A stretch of 63,278 nt of DNA from Patulibacter minatonensis DSM 18081. Lineage in GTDB: Bacteria; Actinomycetota; Thermoleophilia; Solirubrobacterales; Solirubrobacteraceae. The notes under the pieces are model-generated. The model saw only the letters and a list, made by a program, of their open reading frames with translations, made no database searches and had not been told where the DNA came from. Location: NCBI RefSeq assembly GCF_000519325.1, contig NZ_KI912613.1:5303578-5366855 (forward strand), in the 5' to 3' direction. Below are positions 24,663-34,056 of the stretch, one piece after another. Every line of letters starts with the position of its first letter. Position 1 is the first letter of the stretch. A program made the position numbers and the translations under genes.

Positions 24663-25469
24663 TCACTTGATCACCAGCATCTCGGGGTTGGTGGCCAGGA
24701 GCGTCTGGGTGAAGACGTAGTTGAACGCGAAGATGCCGAGGAAGGCGATCACCACCGCCTGGTTCACCGCTCTGCCGACGCCCTCTGCACCGCCCTTCGC
24801 GGTCATGCCCTTGTACGAACAGACCACGGCGATGATGGCGCCGAACAACGTGCATTTGACGAAGGACCCCCACAGGTCGGTCGTCGACGCGTTGCCGAAG
24901 AACGTCGCCCAGAACGGCCCGAGCGGTGCCCCGTTGACCAGGGTCGCGACGATGCCGCCGAAGATGCCGAAGATCAGCGCGTAGACGTCGAAGAGGCCCG
25001 TGACGATCATCAGCGCGAGGAAGCGCGGGACGACGAGGCTCTTGACCGGGTCGACGCCGAGGACCTGCAGGGCGTCGAGCTCCTCGCGGATCTTCCGCGC
25101 GCCGAGGTCGGCGGTGATCGCGGTCCCCGCCACGCCGGCGAGCACGACCGCGGTCACGAACGGCGCGAACTCGCGGATGGACGCGAGCACGAAGAAGCCG
25201 CCCAGGCGGTCCAACGCGCCGAACAGCACGAGGAAGTTCGCCGCCTGGAGGCCCGGGGCGCCGAAGCCGAAGGCCACGGTCGACACCAGCAGCGGGAACC
25301 AGCAGAGCCGGAGCGCGAAGAGGAACTGGTGGACGAACTCGTCGCCGTAGGAGTACGGCGGCCTGACGGCGGAGACGATCGTCTTCCCCGCCAGGATCAT
25401 CATGTCGCCGACCTCTTCCAGAGCTCCCTTGGCGGGATCGAAGACGCGGTTGACGACGGTGGATGCCAT
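24663..25469 (-). CDS. MlaE/YrbE-family permease, first (YrbEA position)
   Basis: A 268-residue membrane permease and first gene of the mce operon. The MlaE signature reads REELDALQVLGVDPVKSLVV (about 137-156), and the conserved ADLGARK segment precedes it. ATG 25469 is preferred because an AGGA lies 9 nt upstream and the longer open frame to 25649 is Arg/Thr-rich without coding look. A TAGGCT -10 box on the same strand at 25518-25513 gives a short leader of about 35 nt. Confidence 0.93.
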   Translation of the reverse strand: MASTVVNRVFDPAKGALEEVGDMMILAGKTIVSAVRPPYSYGDEFVHQFLFALRLCWFPLLVSTVAFGFGAPGLQAANFLVLFGALDRLGGFFVLASIREFAPFVTAVVLAGVAGTAITADLGARKIREELDALQVLGVDPVKSLVVPRFLALMIVTGLFDVYALIFGIFGGIVATLVNGAPLGPFWATFFGNASTTDLWGSFVKCTLFGAIIAVVCSYKGMTAKGGAEGVGRAVNQAVVIAFLGIFAFNYVFTQTLLATNPEMLVIK

Positions 25470-25512
25470 GAAGGTGTTCCTGCTTCCGCGCGGGGCACGA
25501 AGGGACGGCTGC

Positions 25513-25518
25513 AGCCTA
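25513..25518 (-). promoter_or_regulatory. -10 element (TAGGCT) of the mce operon
   Basis: Minus-strand TAGGCT lies 43 nt before ATG 25469. A weak TGGCAC sits at the -35 distance. The rest of the 229-bp gap to the divergent lipoprotein gene shows no strong dyad. Confidence 0.35.
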
Positions 25519-25683
25519 CGCCATGCCATCGCTGTGTGCCACCGACCACACGAAACTCCAGTGCTGGAGCGGGTTTGCAGATGACGCCCGCGGCAGGTTT
25601 GGTTCGTGTTCAGTTTCGGACCGTCGGTCACAACCCGTCTCGGGACCACGTCCGGACCCGCGTTTTCGCCCTCCGCGCTGTGT

Positions 25684-25689
25684 TAGCCT
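25684..25689 (+). promoter_or_regulatory. -10 element (TAGCCT) of the lipoprotein gene
   Basis: TAGCCT ends 9 nt before ATG 25699, consistent with a near-leaderless message. Confidence 0.45.
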
Positions 25690-25698
25690 GCCCGCGCG

Positions 25699-26277
25699 AT
25701 GACGGCCCCTCCCACTCCATCCCGCACGAGGCCGTCCCGCCGGCCGCTCCACGGGGTCCCGGCGCTCGCGCTGGTGGCCTGCGCCGTCGGGCTCACCGCC
25801 TGCGGCGGGGGCGACGGCGAGCTCAAGGACGCGTCGGGTGGCCAGCCGTTCGCGGTCTCCGCGCAGGCGACCTTCGCCAAGGACCAGAAGCTCGCGAACG
25901 TCGAGACGCTGACCGTCACGGTCAAGAACGCCGATCAGCGCGCCCTGCCCGACGTCGCCGTCACGCTCGGGGGCCTGAACCGGTCGATCGCCGTGGCCGA
26001 CAACGGTGCCGGCCGCGTCGCCGATCCGCGTCGTCCGATCTGGGTCGTCGACGAGCCGCCGAAGGGCGGCACCACCGCCTACGTGGGCACCTGGGCGCTG
26101 GGTCGCCTGGCCCCGGGCGCGTCGAAGACGTTCACGTGGAAGCTCACCCCCGCCGTCGCGGGCAGCCACGCGGTGCGTTGGCGCGTCTCGGCCGGCCTCG
26201 ACGAGAACGGCCCGGTGCGGGCGGCGTCCGGCGGCAGCACGAGCGGCACGCTCGACACCGTCGTCTCCGACGACTGA
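25699..26277 (+). CDS. Hypothetical lipoprotein with Ig-like/CARDB-type domain
   Basis: A 192-residue exported lipoprotein. The signal peptide ends in the lipobox LTAC (Cys about 35) followed by Gly-rich sequence. The remainder looks like one beta-sandwich: LTVTVKNADQRALPDVAVTL, then APGASKTFTWKLTPAVAGSH and AVRWRVSAGL. This is reminiscent of CARDB/DUF11-type adhesion-like domains. Specific function unknown. It is divergent from the mce operon, which might hint at a role at the envelope, but this is only context. Confidence 0.7.
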   Translation: MTAPPTPSRTRPSRRPLHGVPALALVACAVGLTACGGGDGELKDASGGQPFAVSAQATFAKDQKLANVETLTVTVKNADQRALPDVAVTLGGLNRSIAVADNGAGRVADPRRPIWVVDEPPKGGTTAYVGTWALGRLAPGASKTFTWKLTPAVAGSHAVRWRVSAGLDENGPVRAASGGSTSGTLDTVVSDD

Positions 26278-26329
26278 CCGCCGACGGGCCGGGCGGCGCG
26301 CGCTCCCGGCGACCGCCCGGAACGACGAC

Positions 26330-26358
26330 GGGCGCCGCCGGGAGAACCGGCGACGCCC
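26330..26358. terminator. Imperfect hairpin between convergent genes
   Basis: GGGCGCCGCCGG (26330-26341) pairs with CCGGCGACGCCC (26347-26358), 11 of 12 pairs, around a 5-nt loop. It lies between the lipoprotein and PII gene stops. Confidence 0.5.
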
Positions 26359-26407
26359 GAGGCGACCGAGGATCGGGACCGGGAGCGTCAGCCCCCGGCC
26401 CTCGTGA

Positions 26408-26779
26408 TCACTTCGGCGGCAGGTCGTCCGTCGAATGGGCCTGCAGCGTCTCGCTGCCGGCCTCGCCCGTGCGGATGCGGTACGACTCGTCGACCGGCAT
26501 CAGGAACACCTTGCCGTCGCCCACGGCACCCGTGCGGGCGTGCTTGAGGATCGAGTCGACGATCGTCTGGACGTCGCCGTCCTCGACGACGCACTCGATC
26601 TTGAGCTTCGGACGCAGGTAGTTCGTCAGCTCGGCGCCGCGGTAGCGCTCCGTGATCCCCTTCTGACGGCCGGAGCCCTTGACCTCGCTCACCGACAGGC
26701 TCGGGAAGCCGAGGTCGAGCAGCTCGCCACGGATCGGCTCGAAAGCCTCGTGGCGGACGTATGCGACGACCATCTTCAT
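26408..26779 (-). CDS. PII signal-transduction protein (GlnB/GlnK family)
   Basis: A 123-residue PII protein, the trimeric sensor of 2-oxoglutarate and ATP/ADP. Hallmarks are GRQKGITERYRGAE (T-loop, residues 37-50) and the C-loop GDGKVFLMPVDESYRIRTGE. Position 51 of the T-loop, normally the Tyr that is uridylylated or adenylylated, is Leu (RGAELTNYLRPK); Tyr 46 is kept and there is a Tyr at 54. Classical covalent modification at Tyr 51 is therefore impossible. The gene overlaps the end of the ammonium transporter gene as ATGA, which fits a GlnK that docks on Amt. Confidence 0.95.
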   Translation of the reverse strand: MKMVVAYVRHEAFEPIRGELLDLGFPSLSVSEVKGSGRQKGITERYRGAELTNYLRPKLKIECVVEDGDVQTIVDSILKHARTGAVGDGKVFLMPVDESYRIRTGEAGSETLQAHSTDDLPPK

Positions 26780-28368
26780 GCGGGAATCTCCTTGCTGGGC
26801 GTGCTCAGCCGGTCCACCGGGGCCGCGTTGGCGGCGCCGATGAGCTCGGCCTCCGGGATGAACTGCTCAGGGTAGCCGTACATGCCGTGCTCGGAGATGT
26901 CGAGGCCGGCGCGCTCGTCCTCGGCGGACACGCGGATGCCGATCGTCATGTCGAGGAGCTTGAAGACCGCGAACGAGACGACGAAGACGAACACGAAGGC
27001 GATGCCGACGGCCGCCGCCTGGGTGCCGAGCTGGCCGAGGCCGCCGCCGTAGAACAGGCCGGTCTGGCCCGGGTCGAGCACGAGGCGGTTCGAGGCGAAG
27101 AGGCCGCAGGCCAGGGTGCCCCAGATGCCGGCCAGACCGTGCGCGGAGGTCGCGCCGACCGGGTCGTCGATCTTCAGCTTGTCGATGCCGAGGACGCCGA
27201 AGACGACGATGACGCCGCCGATGAAGCCGATCGGCACGGCGGCCCAGACCTCGATGAAGCCGGACGGGGCGGTCACGGAGACCAGGCCGGCGATCGCGCC
27301 GTTGCCGATCATGCCGACGTCGAACTTCTTCGTGATGGCGAAGATCGTGATCATCGCCGCGATCGCGCCGGCGCCGGCCGCGAGGTTGGTCGACAGGATC
27401 ACGTGGGCGAAGAACGAGCCGTCGGTGGCGACGGTCGAGGCGCCGTTGAAGCCGAACCAGCCGACCCACAGGACGATCACGCCGATGGCGAAGATCGGCA
27501 TCGAGTGGCCGGGGATCGCCCGCGGCTTGCCGTCCTTGTCGTACTTGCCGATGCGCGGCCCCAGGACGATCGCGGCGGCGAGCGCGGCGGTCGCACCCGT
27601 CAGGTGGACGACGGTCGAGCCGGCGAAGTCCAGCGCGCCGGAGCCGATGTCGGAGAACAGGCCGCCACCGAAGCCCCAGTGGGCGATGACCGGGTAGATG
27701 AACCCGACGAAGACCACGCCGAAGATCGGGTAGACGATGAACTTGATCCGCTCGAGCGTCGAGCCCCAGACGATCGCCAGGGAGACCGCGGCGAACGTGA
27801 ACTGGAAGAACATGAACGCGATGTCGGAGTTCGTCGCGCCGACGCCCTTGAAGTCGGTCCCGTTCTGGAACAGGAAGCCGGATGCGCCGAGCAGCCAGCC
27901 ACCGGGCGCGCCGTCGTCGCCGTTGCCGCCGAAGGCGAGACCGAAGCCGAGCGCCCACCAGACGATGCTGGCGACGGAGAGGTTGACGAAGATCTTGGCC
28001 ACGCCGGAGCCGACGTTCTTGCCCCGCGAGAACCCGACCTCGAGTCCGAGGAAGCCGAGCTGCATCAGGAAGACGAGCGCGCCGCCGAAGATGAGCCAGA
28101 ACATGTTGACCTCGTTCGCGAGGTCCGCGAGCGAGTTGCCGATGTTCTGGACGTTCCCGCCGAAGCCGGGCTCGTCGGGTGCCGCGACCGCCAGGGCGGA
28201 CGCCGGCAGCACGAGGGCCGCGCCGGCTGCGGTGGCCGCGACGGCGGCGAAGCGCCCGCGACGCGAGCGGAGGCCCCGCGCGGGGGCCGCGGGCTCGTCG
28301 GGGGTGGACGGACCTTCTGAGACGGCGGGACCAGGCCCGCCTGTCGACCGGCGTAGGGTCGAAGACAT
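26776..28368 (-). CDS. amt: Ammonium transporter (Amt/AmtB family)
   Basis: A 530-residue ammonium channel with about 11 membrane helices. A basic Ala/Pro-rich N-terminus precedes a signal-like helix (AAVAATAAGAALVLPASALA). The pore signature is present: ALDFAGSTVVHLTGATAALA with the conserved Asp and first pore His, and TSAHGLAGIWGTLACGLFA with the second His. The PII protein overlapping downstream should block the channel under nitrogen-rich conditions. ATG 28368 is preceded by AAGGAG at a 9-nt spacing. It is divergent from glutamine synthetase III across a 267-bp region. Confidence 0.95.
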   Translation of the reverse strand: MSSTLRRSTGGPGPAVSEGPSTPDEPAAPARGLRSRRGRFAAVAATAAGAALVLPASALAVAAPDEPGFGGNVQNIGNSLADLANEVNMFWLIFGGALVFLMQLGFLGLEVGFSRGKNVGSGVAKIFVNLSVASIVWWALGFGLAFGGNGDDGAPGGWLLGASGFLFQNGTDFKGVGATNSDIAFMFFQFTFAAVSLAIVWGSTLERIKFIVYPIFGVVFVGFIYPVIAHWGFGGGLFSDIGSGALDFAGSTVVHLTGATAALAAAIVLGPRIGKYDKDGKPRAIPGHSMPIFAIGVIVLWVGWFGFNGASTVATDGSFFAHVILSTNLAAGAGAIAAMITIFAITKKFDVGMIGNGAIAGLVSVTAPSGFIEVWAAVPIGFIGGVIVVFGVLGIDKLKIDDPVGATSAHGLAGIWGTLACGLFASNRLVLDPGQTGLFYGGGLGQLGTQAAAVGIAFVFVFVVSFAVFKLLDMTIGIRVSAEDERAGLDISEHGMYGYPEQFIPEAELIGAANAAPVDRLSTPSKEIPA

Positions 28369-28528
28369 CGGGAGTTCTCCTTGATCGGACTGACCACAGG
28401 CTCCCGGCCCGGCGTCGAAGGTCCGCTGTCCCGATGGCGAAAGCCCCGATGTACAGATGCTCCACATGGGAGGGGCCCATCCGTCGTGTCGACCGGACGA
28501 ACCGCCCTCTTGGACATCGGGATAAGGT

Positions 28529-28541
28529 CTGGGTCACCCAG
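28529..28541. promoter_or_regulatory. Dyad in the amt/glutamine synthetase divergent promoter region
   Basis: CTGGG-TCA-CCCAG is a perfect 5-bp dyad. It lies just before a possible -10 (TAGTGT, 28549-28554) for the glutamine synthetase gene, so a regulator site between -35 and -10 is possible. Short GC-rich dyads arise often by chance here. Confidence 0.25.
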
Positions 28542-28635
28542 TCGGACCTAGTGTCGCCGCTGGTCCGTACGCGCCGGAGGACTGTGTCCCGCGCGTACGA
28601 CGACGGTCACCGACCCCGAGGAGCACCCGCAGCCC

Positions 28636-30783
28636 ATGACCCATCCCCGCCAGAGGAACGTCTCCGCCGCCCGGTGGAACGCCGACGAGGTCGCGTTCGG
28701 CATCGACGACCTCACACGCCCGCAGAACCAGGTCTTCGGCGTCGACGTCTTCAGCCCCGCCGTCCAGCGGCAGCGCCTTCCGAAGGACGTCTACAAGCGC
28801 CTGCAGCGCACGCTCGAGCGCGGCGAGGCGCTCGACGTCACGCTGGCCGACGCCGTCGCGTCCGCCATGCGGGACTGGGCCCTGGAGAAGGGCGCCAGCC
28901 ACTACACCCACTGGTTCCAGCCGCTGACGGGCCACACGGCCGAGAAGCACGACTCCTTCTTCAACCCCACCGGCGACGGCGGCGCGATCGCCGACTTCTC
29001 CGGCAAGGAGCTGATCCAGGCCGAGCCGGACGCCTCGTCCTTCCCGTCCGGCGGCATCCGCTCGACGTTCGAGGCCCGCGGCTACACCGCGTGGGACCCG
29101 ACGTCGCCGGCGTTCGTCCTCGAGAACCCGAACGGCGCGCTGCTCTGCATCCCGACGGCGTTCACGTCGTGGACCGGCGAGGCGCTGGACACGAAGATCC
29201 CGCTGCTCCGCTCCATGGACGTGCTGTCGCGCTCCGCGATCCGCGCCCTCTCCACGCTGGGCGACGACGACCCGCAGCGCGTGCTGACGACGATCGGCGC
29301 CGAGCAGGAGTACTTCCTGATCGACGAGCAGTACTACTACGAGCGCCCCGACCTCCAGATCACGGGCCGCACGCTGTTCGGCACGAAGCCGCCGAAGGGC
29401 CACGAGCTCGACGACCACTACTTCGGGTCGATCCCGGAGCGCGTGCTGGCGTACATGATGGAGGCCGAGCGCACCCTCGAGAAGCTGGGCGTGCCGATCA
29501 AGACGCGCCACAACGAGGTCGCGCCGGGCCAGTACGAGCTCGCTCCGCTGTTCGAGACCTCGAACGTCGCCGCGGACCACCAGCACCTGGTCATGCAGAT
29601 CATGGCCTCGACGGCCACCCGCTACGGCCTCGTCTGCCTGCTGCACGAGAAGCCGTTCTCGGGCGTCAACGGCTCGGGCAAGCACAACAACTGGTCGATG
29701 GGCACCGACCTGGGCGGCAACCTGCTCGACCCGGGCGACACGCCGCACGGCAACCTCATCTTCCTGTTCTTCTGCTCGGCCGTGATCCAGGCCGTCGACG
29801 AGCACGCCGGCATGCTGCGGGCGACCGCCGCGAACGTCGGCCAGGACTGGCGCCTCGGTGCCAACGAGGCACCGCCGGCGATCATCTCGATGTTCCTGGG
29901 CTCCGAGCTGGAGTCGATCTTCGAGGCCATCGAGGCCGGCGAGGGCGATCCGTCCGCCCCGGGCTCGTTCCTCGGCATGGGCACCCCGGTGCTGCCGCCG
30001 CTTCCGCGCCACGGCGGGGACCGCAACCGCACCTCGCCGTTCGCGTTCACCGGCAACAAGTTCGAGTTCCGCGCGCTGGGCTCGTCCCAGTCGCTCGGCC
30101 TGACGAACACGGTGCTGAACACGATGACCGCCGAGGCCATCGACGACCTCAACGAGCGCCTCGAGGCGAAGCTCGAGGCCGGCACCGAGCTCGCGGCCGC
30201 GGTCACGGAGCTCACGGCCGAGGTCTACAAGGCCCACAAGCGCGTCGTCTTCGGCGGCGACGGCTACTCCCAGGAGTGGCAGGACGAGGCGGCCAAGCGC
30301 GGTCTGCTGAACCACCGCACGACCCCGGACGCGCTCCCCGAGCTCGTCACGGAGAAGTCGATCAAGCTGTTCGAGCGCTACGAGGTCCTCTCGGAGCGCG
30401 AGATCGAGGCCCGCTACGACGTCCTCGTCGAGCAGTACTCGGCGAAGCTGAACATCGAGGCCGAGACCTGCGCCTCGATGGCGCGGACCCTCATCCTGCC
30501 CGCCGGCATCGCGCAGCTCAGCCGGGTCGAGTCGGTCGGGCTCGAGAAGCAGGCCGCCGAGGTCCGGGCGCTCGTCGACACGTTCTACGACAAGATCCTC
30601 CACCTCGAGAAGCTGAACGCGACGGAGGGCGAGCTCGCCGACCTCGAGCACGCGAAGTTCCTCCGCGACGAGGTCCTCCCGGCGATGGAGTCGGTCCGCG
30701 AGACCGCCGACGAGCTCGAGAAGATCGTCGCCGACGACCTGTGGCCGCTGCCGCACTACTCGGAGATGCTCTTCATCAAGTAG
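28636..30783 (+). CDS. glnN: Glutamine synthetase type III
   Basis: A 715-residue enzyme making glutamine from glutamate, ammonium and ATP. Length and the N-terminal sequence ([20 protein letters not shown], then [20 protein letters not shown]) are diagnostic of the large GSIII class, which forms dodecamers. The active-site regions [27 protein letters not shown] and [13 protein letters not shown] are intact. GSIII lacks the adenylylation control of GSI. Being divergent from amt and PII, it completes an ammonium uptake and assimilation unit. Terminator hairpin at 30821. Confidence 0.96.
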   Translation: MTHPRQRNVSAARWNADEVAFGIDDLTRPQNQVFGVDVFSPAVQRQRLPKDVYKRLQRTLERGEALDVTLADAVASAMRDWALEKGASHYTHWFQPLTGHTAEKHDSFFNPTGDGGAIADFSGKELIQAEPDASSFPSGGIRSTFEARGYTAWDPTSPAFVLENPNGALLCIPTAFTSWTGEALDTKIPLLRSMDVLSRSAIRALSTLGDDDPQRVLTTIGAEQEYFLIDEQYYYERPDLQITGRTLFGTKPPKGHELDDHYFGSIPERVLAYMMEAERTLEKLGVPIKTRHNEVAPGQYELAPLFETSNVAADHQHLVMQIMASTATRYGLVCLLHEKPFSGVNGSGKHNNWSMGTDLGGNLLDPGDTPHGNLIFLFFCSAVIQAVDEHAGMLRATAANVGQDWRLGANEAPPAIISMFLGSELESIFEAIEAGEGDPSAPGSFLGMGTPVLPPLPRHGGDRNRTSPFAFTGNKFEFRALGSSQSLGLTNTVLNTMTAEAIDDLNERLEAKLEAGTELAAAVTELTAEVYKAHKRVVFGGDGYSQEWQDEAAKRGLLNHRTTPDALPELVTEKSIKLFERYEVLSEREIEARYDVLVEQYSAKLNIEAETCASMARTLILPAGIAQLSRVESVGLEKQAAEVRALVDTFYDKILHLEKLNATEGELADLEHAKFLRDEVLPAMESVRETADELEKIVADDLWPLPHYSEMLFIK

Positions 30784-32038
30784 CGCCTCCTCGCCGGCGA
30801 CCGGCCGGCGACGCAGCACCCGAGGGCCCCGCAGACGCGGGGCCCTCGGTCGTCCGGAGCACGAGCTCCTCCGCGCCGTCCCAGCCCGCCTCCGCCGGCG
30901 CCGGGCGCCCGCGCACGCGGCGGAGGACCTCCCGGGCCCCCGCGAGCGCATCGACGACGGCCAGGCGCGGCCGCCGCCCCCGGAGCGCGACGCGCCAGCG
31001 CCGCCCCTCCCCCGTGGAGAGCGTCCGCTTGTAGTCGACGCCGCCGGGGAGGAAGTCGTAGGTCTCGAGCCCCCGCCTGCGGGCCTCAGCCATCGTCAGG
31101 AGGTCGCCGAGCGCCCCCGGCCGCAGTCGGCCACCACCCGCCGGTGCCAGGCCGGTCTGGTAGCTGCGCAGGTGCCCACCGTCGACGAAGCCGTACGTGG
31201 TCGCGATCGTCCGCCCGTCGCACCGCACGCGGGAGAGCGCGACGCGGCCGTCGGCCACGAGGCGCTCCACCAGCTCCCGGTGGAACGCGAGCACCTCAGG
31301 GCGGGCGAAGGCACCGGGGCGACCGTCGGCGTTCCAGCGCACCTGGTGCAGCCGCACGAGCTCGTCGAGCATCGCGAGCCCCTCGGCCGGCGTCTCGGCC
31401 CAGTCGACCGTGACCTCCCCCGTGCGCTGGAACGCGCGCAGCGTCCGCCGGGCGTTGCGGCGGTGGCTCCGGCGCAGCGACGCGGTCACGTCACCGTCGA
31501 CGGGCTGCCGGCGGAGGTCGTGGAGCGGCGAGGCCAGGCGCTGGGCCCGGACGCGGGAGGCCGGCCAGGTCGTCGCGAACCGCCGGGCGTCGTCGTCGAG
31601 CGCCCCGGTGAGGCGCAGCTCGTCCCAGCCGCCCTCGTCGGCCAGCGCGGCGATGAGGGCCCGGAGCACCGGCGACTCGTGCCCCGGGAGCGCGACCGGA
31701 CCGTTGGCGTCCGGGAACGCCTCCGCCCCTTCGGGGAGGTCCCCGGTGCCGAGCCAGCGGACGTCCAGCGGCACCGGCCCCCGACGCGTCTGTCCGGCGG
31801 TGACCAGCGTCGCCCCGACCGTCCGGCCGCGTGGGTCGACGACGAAGGCGAAGCGGCAGGCGACCTCCGGACCGAACGCGCGCACCCATGCGGACGACCA
31901 CACCCACGAGCGCATCACGGGGACGGGTCCGGCATCGGCCTCGAGCTCGCGCCACCGCCTCCCGGCCTCGTCGAGCGCCGTCGGGGCGAGGAACTCGACC
32001 CGCAGCGGGCCGGGGCCGTCGTCGGAGAAGGACGCCAC
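30776..32038 (-). CDS. GNAT-like acyltransferase (Acetyltransf_6 / CelD-BioF2 type)
   Basis: A 420-residue protein with the two-half GNAT arrangement seen in FemAB/CelD-like proteins. Recognisable parts are [13 protein letters not shown] (about 44-56), [17 protein letters not shown] (about 208-224), [17 protein letters not shown], and the C-terminal acyl-CoA-binding-like [16 protein letters not shown]. Such proteins often act in polysaccharide or cell-envelope acylation. The GTG start at 32038 is the first one before the conserved N-terminus. Its end overlaps the convergent glutamine synthetase stop by 8 bp, and the terminator hairpin at 30821-30848 lies inside its C-terminal codons. Confidence 0.75.
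   Translation of the reverse strand: MASFSDDGPGPLRVEFLAPTALDEAGRRWRELEADAGPVPVMRSWVWSSAWVRAFGPEVACRFAFVVDPRGRTVGATLVTAGQTRRGPVPLDVRWLGTGDLPEGAEAFPDANGPVALPGHESPVLRALIAALADEGGWDELRLTGALDDDARRFATTWPASRVRAQRLASPLHDLRRQPVDGDVTASLRRSHRRNARRTLRAFQRTGEVTVDWAETPAEGLAMLDELVRLHQVRWNADGRPGAFARPEVLAFHRELVERLVADGRVALSRVRCDGRTIATTYGFVDGGHLRSYQTGLAPAGGGRLRPGALGDLLTMAEARRRGLETYDFLPGGVDYKRTLSTGEGRRWRVALRGRRPRLAVVDALAGAREVLRRVRGRPAPAEAGWDGAEELVLRTTEGPASAGPSGAASPAGRRRGGAT
30821..30848. terminator. Strong hairpin terminator (inside the opposite gene's 3' end)
   Basis: CGAGGGCCCCGC (30821-30832) pairs perfectly over 12 bp with GCGGGGCCCTCG (30837-30848) around AGAC. It is 38 nt after the glutamine synthetase stop and within coding sequence of the convergent acyltransferase. 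Confidence 0.65.
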
Positions 32039-32237
32039 GCCCGGCAGACTAGACGAGTGGCAACGCGCCACGTTCCGGGAGCGCGACGCCCCGCCCGGTG
32101 CGGGCCCTCCGTGCCCCGAGCCGCCGGGTGCCGGCCGGCCGTGCAGGGCTCCGGTCCCGTCCGTCACGGAGTCGTCACACGCCGTGACGGTCCCGGCACG
32201 ACGATCGCGGGGTCCCATTCCCGAGAAGGAGGCACCG

Positions 32238-32897
32238 ATGCGCTCCCCCAGCATCCGCCGCCCGATCGTCGTCGTCCTCGCGACGGCGGCCACCGCAGTG
32301 ACCCTGACCCCCGCCGTGGCGTCTGCCGCCAGCACGACGCTCAAGGCCGGCGTGTCCGCCCTGCCGGGCGCGACCGAGAGCCGCACGGGCTACGAGCGGT
32401 CGAAGTTCAAGCTCTGGATCGACGCCGACTCCGACGGCTGCGACACGCGCCGCGAGGTCCTGATCGACGAGGCCGTGAAGGCCCCGACGGTCGGCAGCGG
32501 CTGCTCGCTCACGAACGGCAGTTGGACGTCACCGTACGACGGCGAGCGGTGGACGGACATCGCCGACCTCGACATCGACCACGTCGTCCCCCTCGCGGAG
32601 GCGTGGGACTCCGGGGCGTCGAAGTGGACGGCGACCCGCCGTGAGTCCTACGCGAACGACCTGAGCGATCCGCGGACGCTGATCGCGGTCACGGACAGCC
32701 TGAACCAGGCGAAGGGCGACAAGGACCCCGCCGAGTGGGAGCCGCCGCTGACGTCCTACCGCTGCACGTACGCGGCCGAGTGGGTGTCGGTGAAGCTCCG
32801 CTGGGGGCTCACCGTGGACACGGCGGAGCGCAGCGCGCTGGCGTCGCGGGCGGCGGGCTGCCCGTCGACGACGATCACGTACACGCCGGCGGGCTGA
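32238..32897 (+). CDS. Secreted HNH-type nuclease (DUF1524/GmrSD-C-like)
   Basis: A 219-residue exported protein. The signal peptide spans about 1-30 with cleavage near ASAAS. The mature domain carries DLDIDHVVPLAEAWDSGASK (the His-Asp-His metal finger of HNH nucleases), then NDLSDPRTLIAVTDSLNQAK and GDKDPAEWEPP. These are characteristic of extracellular actinobacterial HNH proteins. Four Cys are spaced for disulfides. It likely degrades extracellular nucleic acid. GAAGGAGG five nt before the ATG is one of the best ribosome sites in the window. Confidence 0.88.
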   Translation: MRSPSIRRPIVVVLATAATAVTLTPAVASAASTTLKAGVSALPGATESRTGYERSKFKLWIDADSDGCDTRREVLIDEAVKAPTVGSGCSLTNGSWTSPYDGERWTDIADLDIDHVVPLAEAWDSGASKWTATRRESYANDLSDPRTLIAVTDSLNQAKGDKDPAEWEPPLTSYRCTYAAEWVSVKLRWGLTVDTAERSALASRAAGCPSTTITYTPAG

Positions 32898-32923
32898 TCC
32901 TGGCGGGGACGCGGTGGGCGGGC

Positions 32924-32929
32924 TACGGT
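32924..32929 (+). promoter_or_regulatory. -10 element (TACGGT) before the DUF1963 gene
   Basis: TACGGT ends 8 nt before GTG 32938, which opens a short ORF overlapping the start of the DUF1963 gene. Confidence 0.35.
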
Positions 32930-32937
32930 TGCGGGGC

Positions 32938-32973
32938 GTGTCCCGTCCCGGCCTCCGCCCATCCTCGTCGTGA
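32938..32973 (+). CDS. Possible leaderless 11-codon leader ORF
   Basis: GTG 32938 starts a frame of 11 codons (VSRPGLRPSSS) ending in TGA 32971-32973, overlapping GTG 32970 of the DUF1963 gene as GTGA. Its position 8 nt after a TACGGT box fits leaderless initiation, with the main gene reached by termination-reinitiation. The main gene has no Shine-Dalgarno sequence of its own. The call rests on geometry only. Confidence 0.3.
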   Translation: MSRPGLRPSSS

Positions 32974-33992
32974 CCCCGCGCAGGCCGCCGGTCCTGGTCG
33001 TCGTCGCGTGCGCGGTCGTCGTGCTCGCGCTGCTCGCGCCGGCGGTGCTGCCGCGCGGGCACCGGACCGACCTGCTCCCCATCGACGGCGGCGAGACCGT
33101 CCTCCGGGAGGCGCCGGCACCACGGCCGGCGTCACCCCCGATCGCGGCGGCCGACCGGCCCGGCCCGACGGACGGGCGCGGGACCCGGGCCGCGCTGCGC
33201 CGCCTGCTGGTGGCGCGCGGCGTGCCCGCCCGGGGCGCGAAGCGCCTGGCCCACGACGCGGAGTGGGGCGCGTTCCCCGTGCGCCGGACCGGTCCCGGGC
33301 GCAGCCGCATCGGCGGGCCCCCGGTCCTCCCCCGCGGCACCCGGTGGCCCGTCCGCAAGGGCCGGCCGCTGTCGTTCGTGGCGCTGATCGACCTGGCCGA
33401 GCTGCCGCAGTTCCCCGGTCGCCGGCGGCTCCCCGCGACGGGCACCCTGACGTTCTTCGCCGCCCTGGAGCGCCTGTTCGAGCCCGAGTCGGGCAACCGC
33501 CCCGGACGCCGGCTCCGGGTCCTCTACCGGCCCGCGCGGGTGCCGCTGGAGGACGCCACGAAGCCCCGGCCCACGCGACGCCCGCCGCCGGACGTGGGGA
33601 TCGAGGACGCGACGGTCCCGTCCGTCGCGGTCGGGTTCCGGCCCCGGCTGACGCTGGTCGACAGCCTCTTCCTGGCCGACGCCCCGCGCTACCGGCTCGG
33701 GGAGGCCGGCGAGCGGGCCTACGAACGGACCATCCCCGAGTGGAACCGGCGCTCGGGCGTCCCGTCCTACGACGAGCGCGGGAGCGAGCTGGCGGAGCAC
33801 GCCGTCCTGGGCATCCCGACCACCGCCCAGGACGATCCGCGGGAACCGGGCCAGCTGACGCTCCTGACGCTGCTCCCCGACACCGTCGGCGGATCGTTCC
33901 TCGACGGTGGGAGCGTCAGCTTCCTGATCGACGCGCAGGACCTGAAGGCGCGCCGCTGGAGCCGCATCGAGGTCTACCCCGACAGCGGCTGA
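32970..33992 (+). CDS. DUF1963 (YwqG-like) protein with N-terminal membrane helix
   Basis: A 340-residue protein. An N-terminal hydrophobic helix (about 8-27, VLVVVACAVVVLALLAPAVL) acts as signal or anchor. The DUF1963 domain follows: RIGGPPVLPRGTRWPVRKGR (about 111-130), LSFVALIDLAELPQFP and LPATGTLTFFAALE, ending with LIDAQDLKARRWSRIEVYPDSG. The biochemical role of DUF1963 is not established. Export of a DUF1963 domain is a little unusual since YwqG itself is cytoplasmic. Confidence 0.8.
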   Translation: MTPRRPPVLVVVACAVVVLALLAPAVLPRGHRTDLLPIDGGETVLREAPAPRPASPPIAAADRPGPTDGRGTRAALRRLLVARGVPARGAKRLAHDAEWGAFPVRRTGPGRSRIGGPPVLPRGTRWPVRKGRPLSFVALIDLAELPQFPGRRRLPATGTLTFFAALERLFEPESGNRPGRRLRVLYRPARVPLEDATKPRPTRRPPPDVGIEDATVPSVAVGFRPRLTLVDSLFLADAPRYRLGEAGERAYERTIPEWNRRSGVPSYDERGSELAEHAVLGIPTTAQDDPREPGQLTLLTLLPDTVGGSFLDGGSVSFLIDAQDLKARRWSRIEVYPDSG

Positions 33993-34029
33993 CCGGCGGC
34001 GAGGGCGCCGGGACGGCACCGCCGGTCCG

Positions 34030-34056
34030 CGTCGTCGTCCGCACCGGACGACGACG
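34030..34056. terminator. Hairpin 1 of a triple terminator cluster
   Basis: CGTCGTCGTCCG (34030-34041) pairs perfectly over 12 bp with CGGACGACGACG (34045-34056) around CAC, 38 nt after the DUF1963 gene. Confidence 0.6.
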
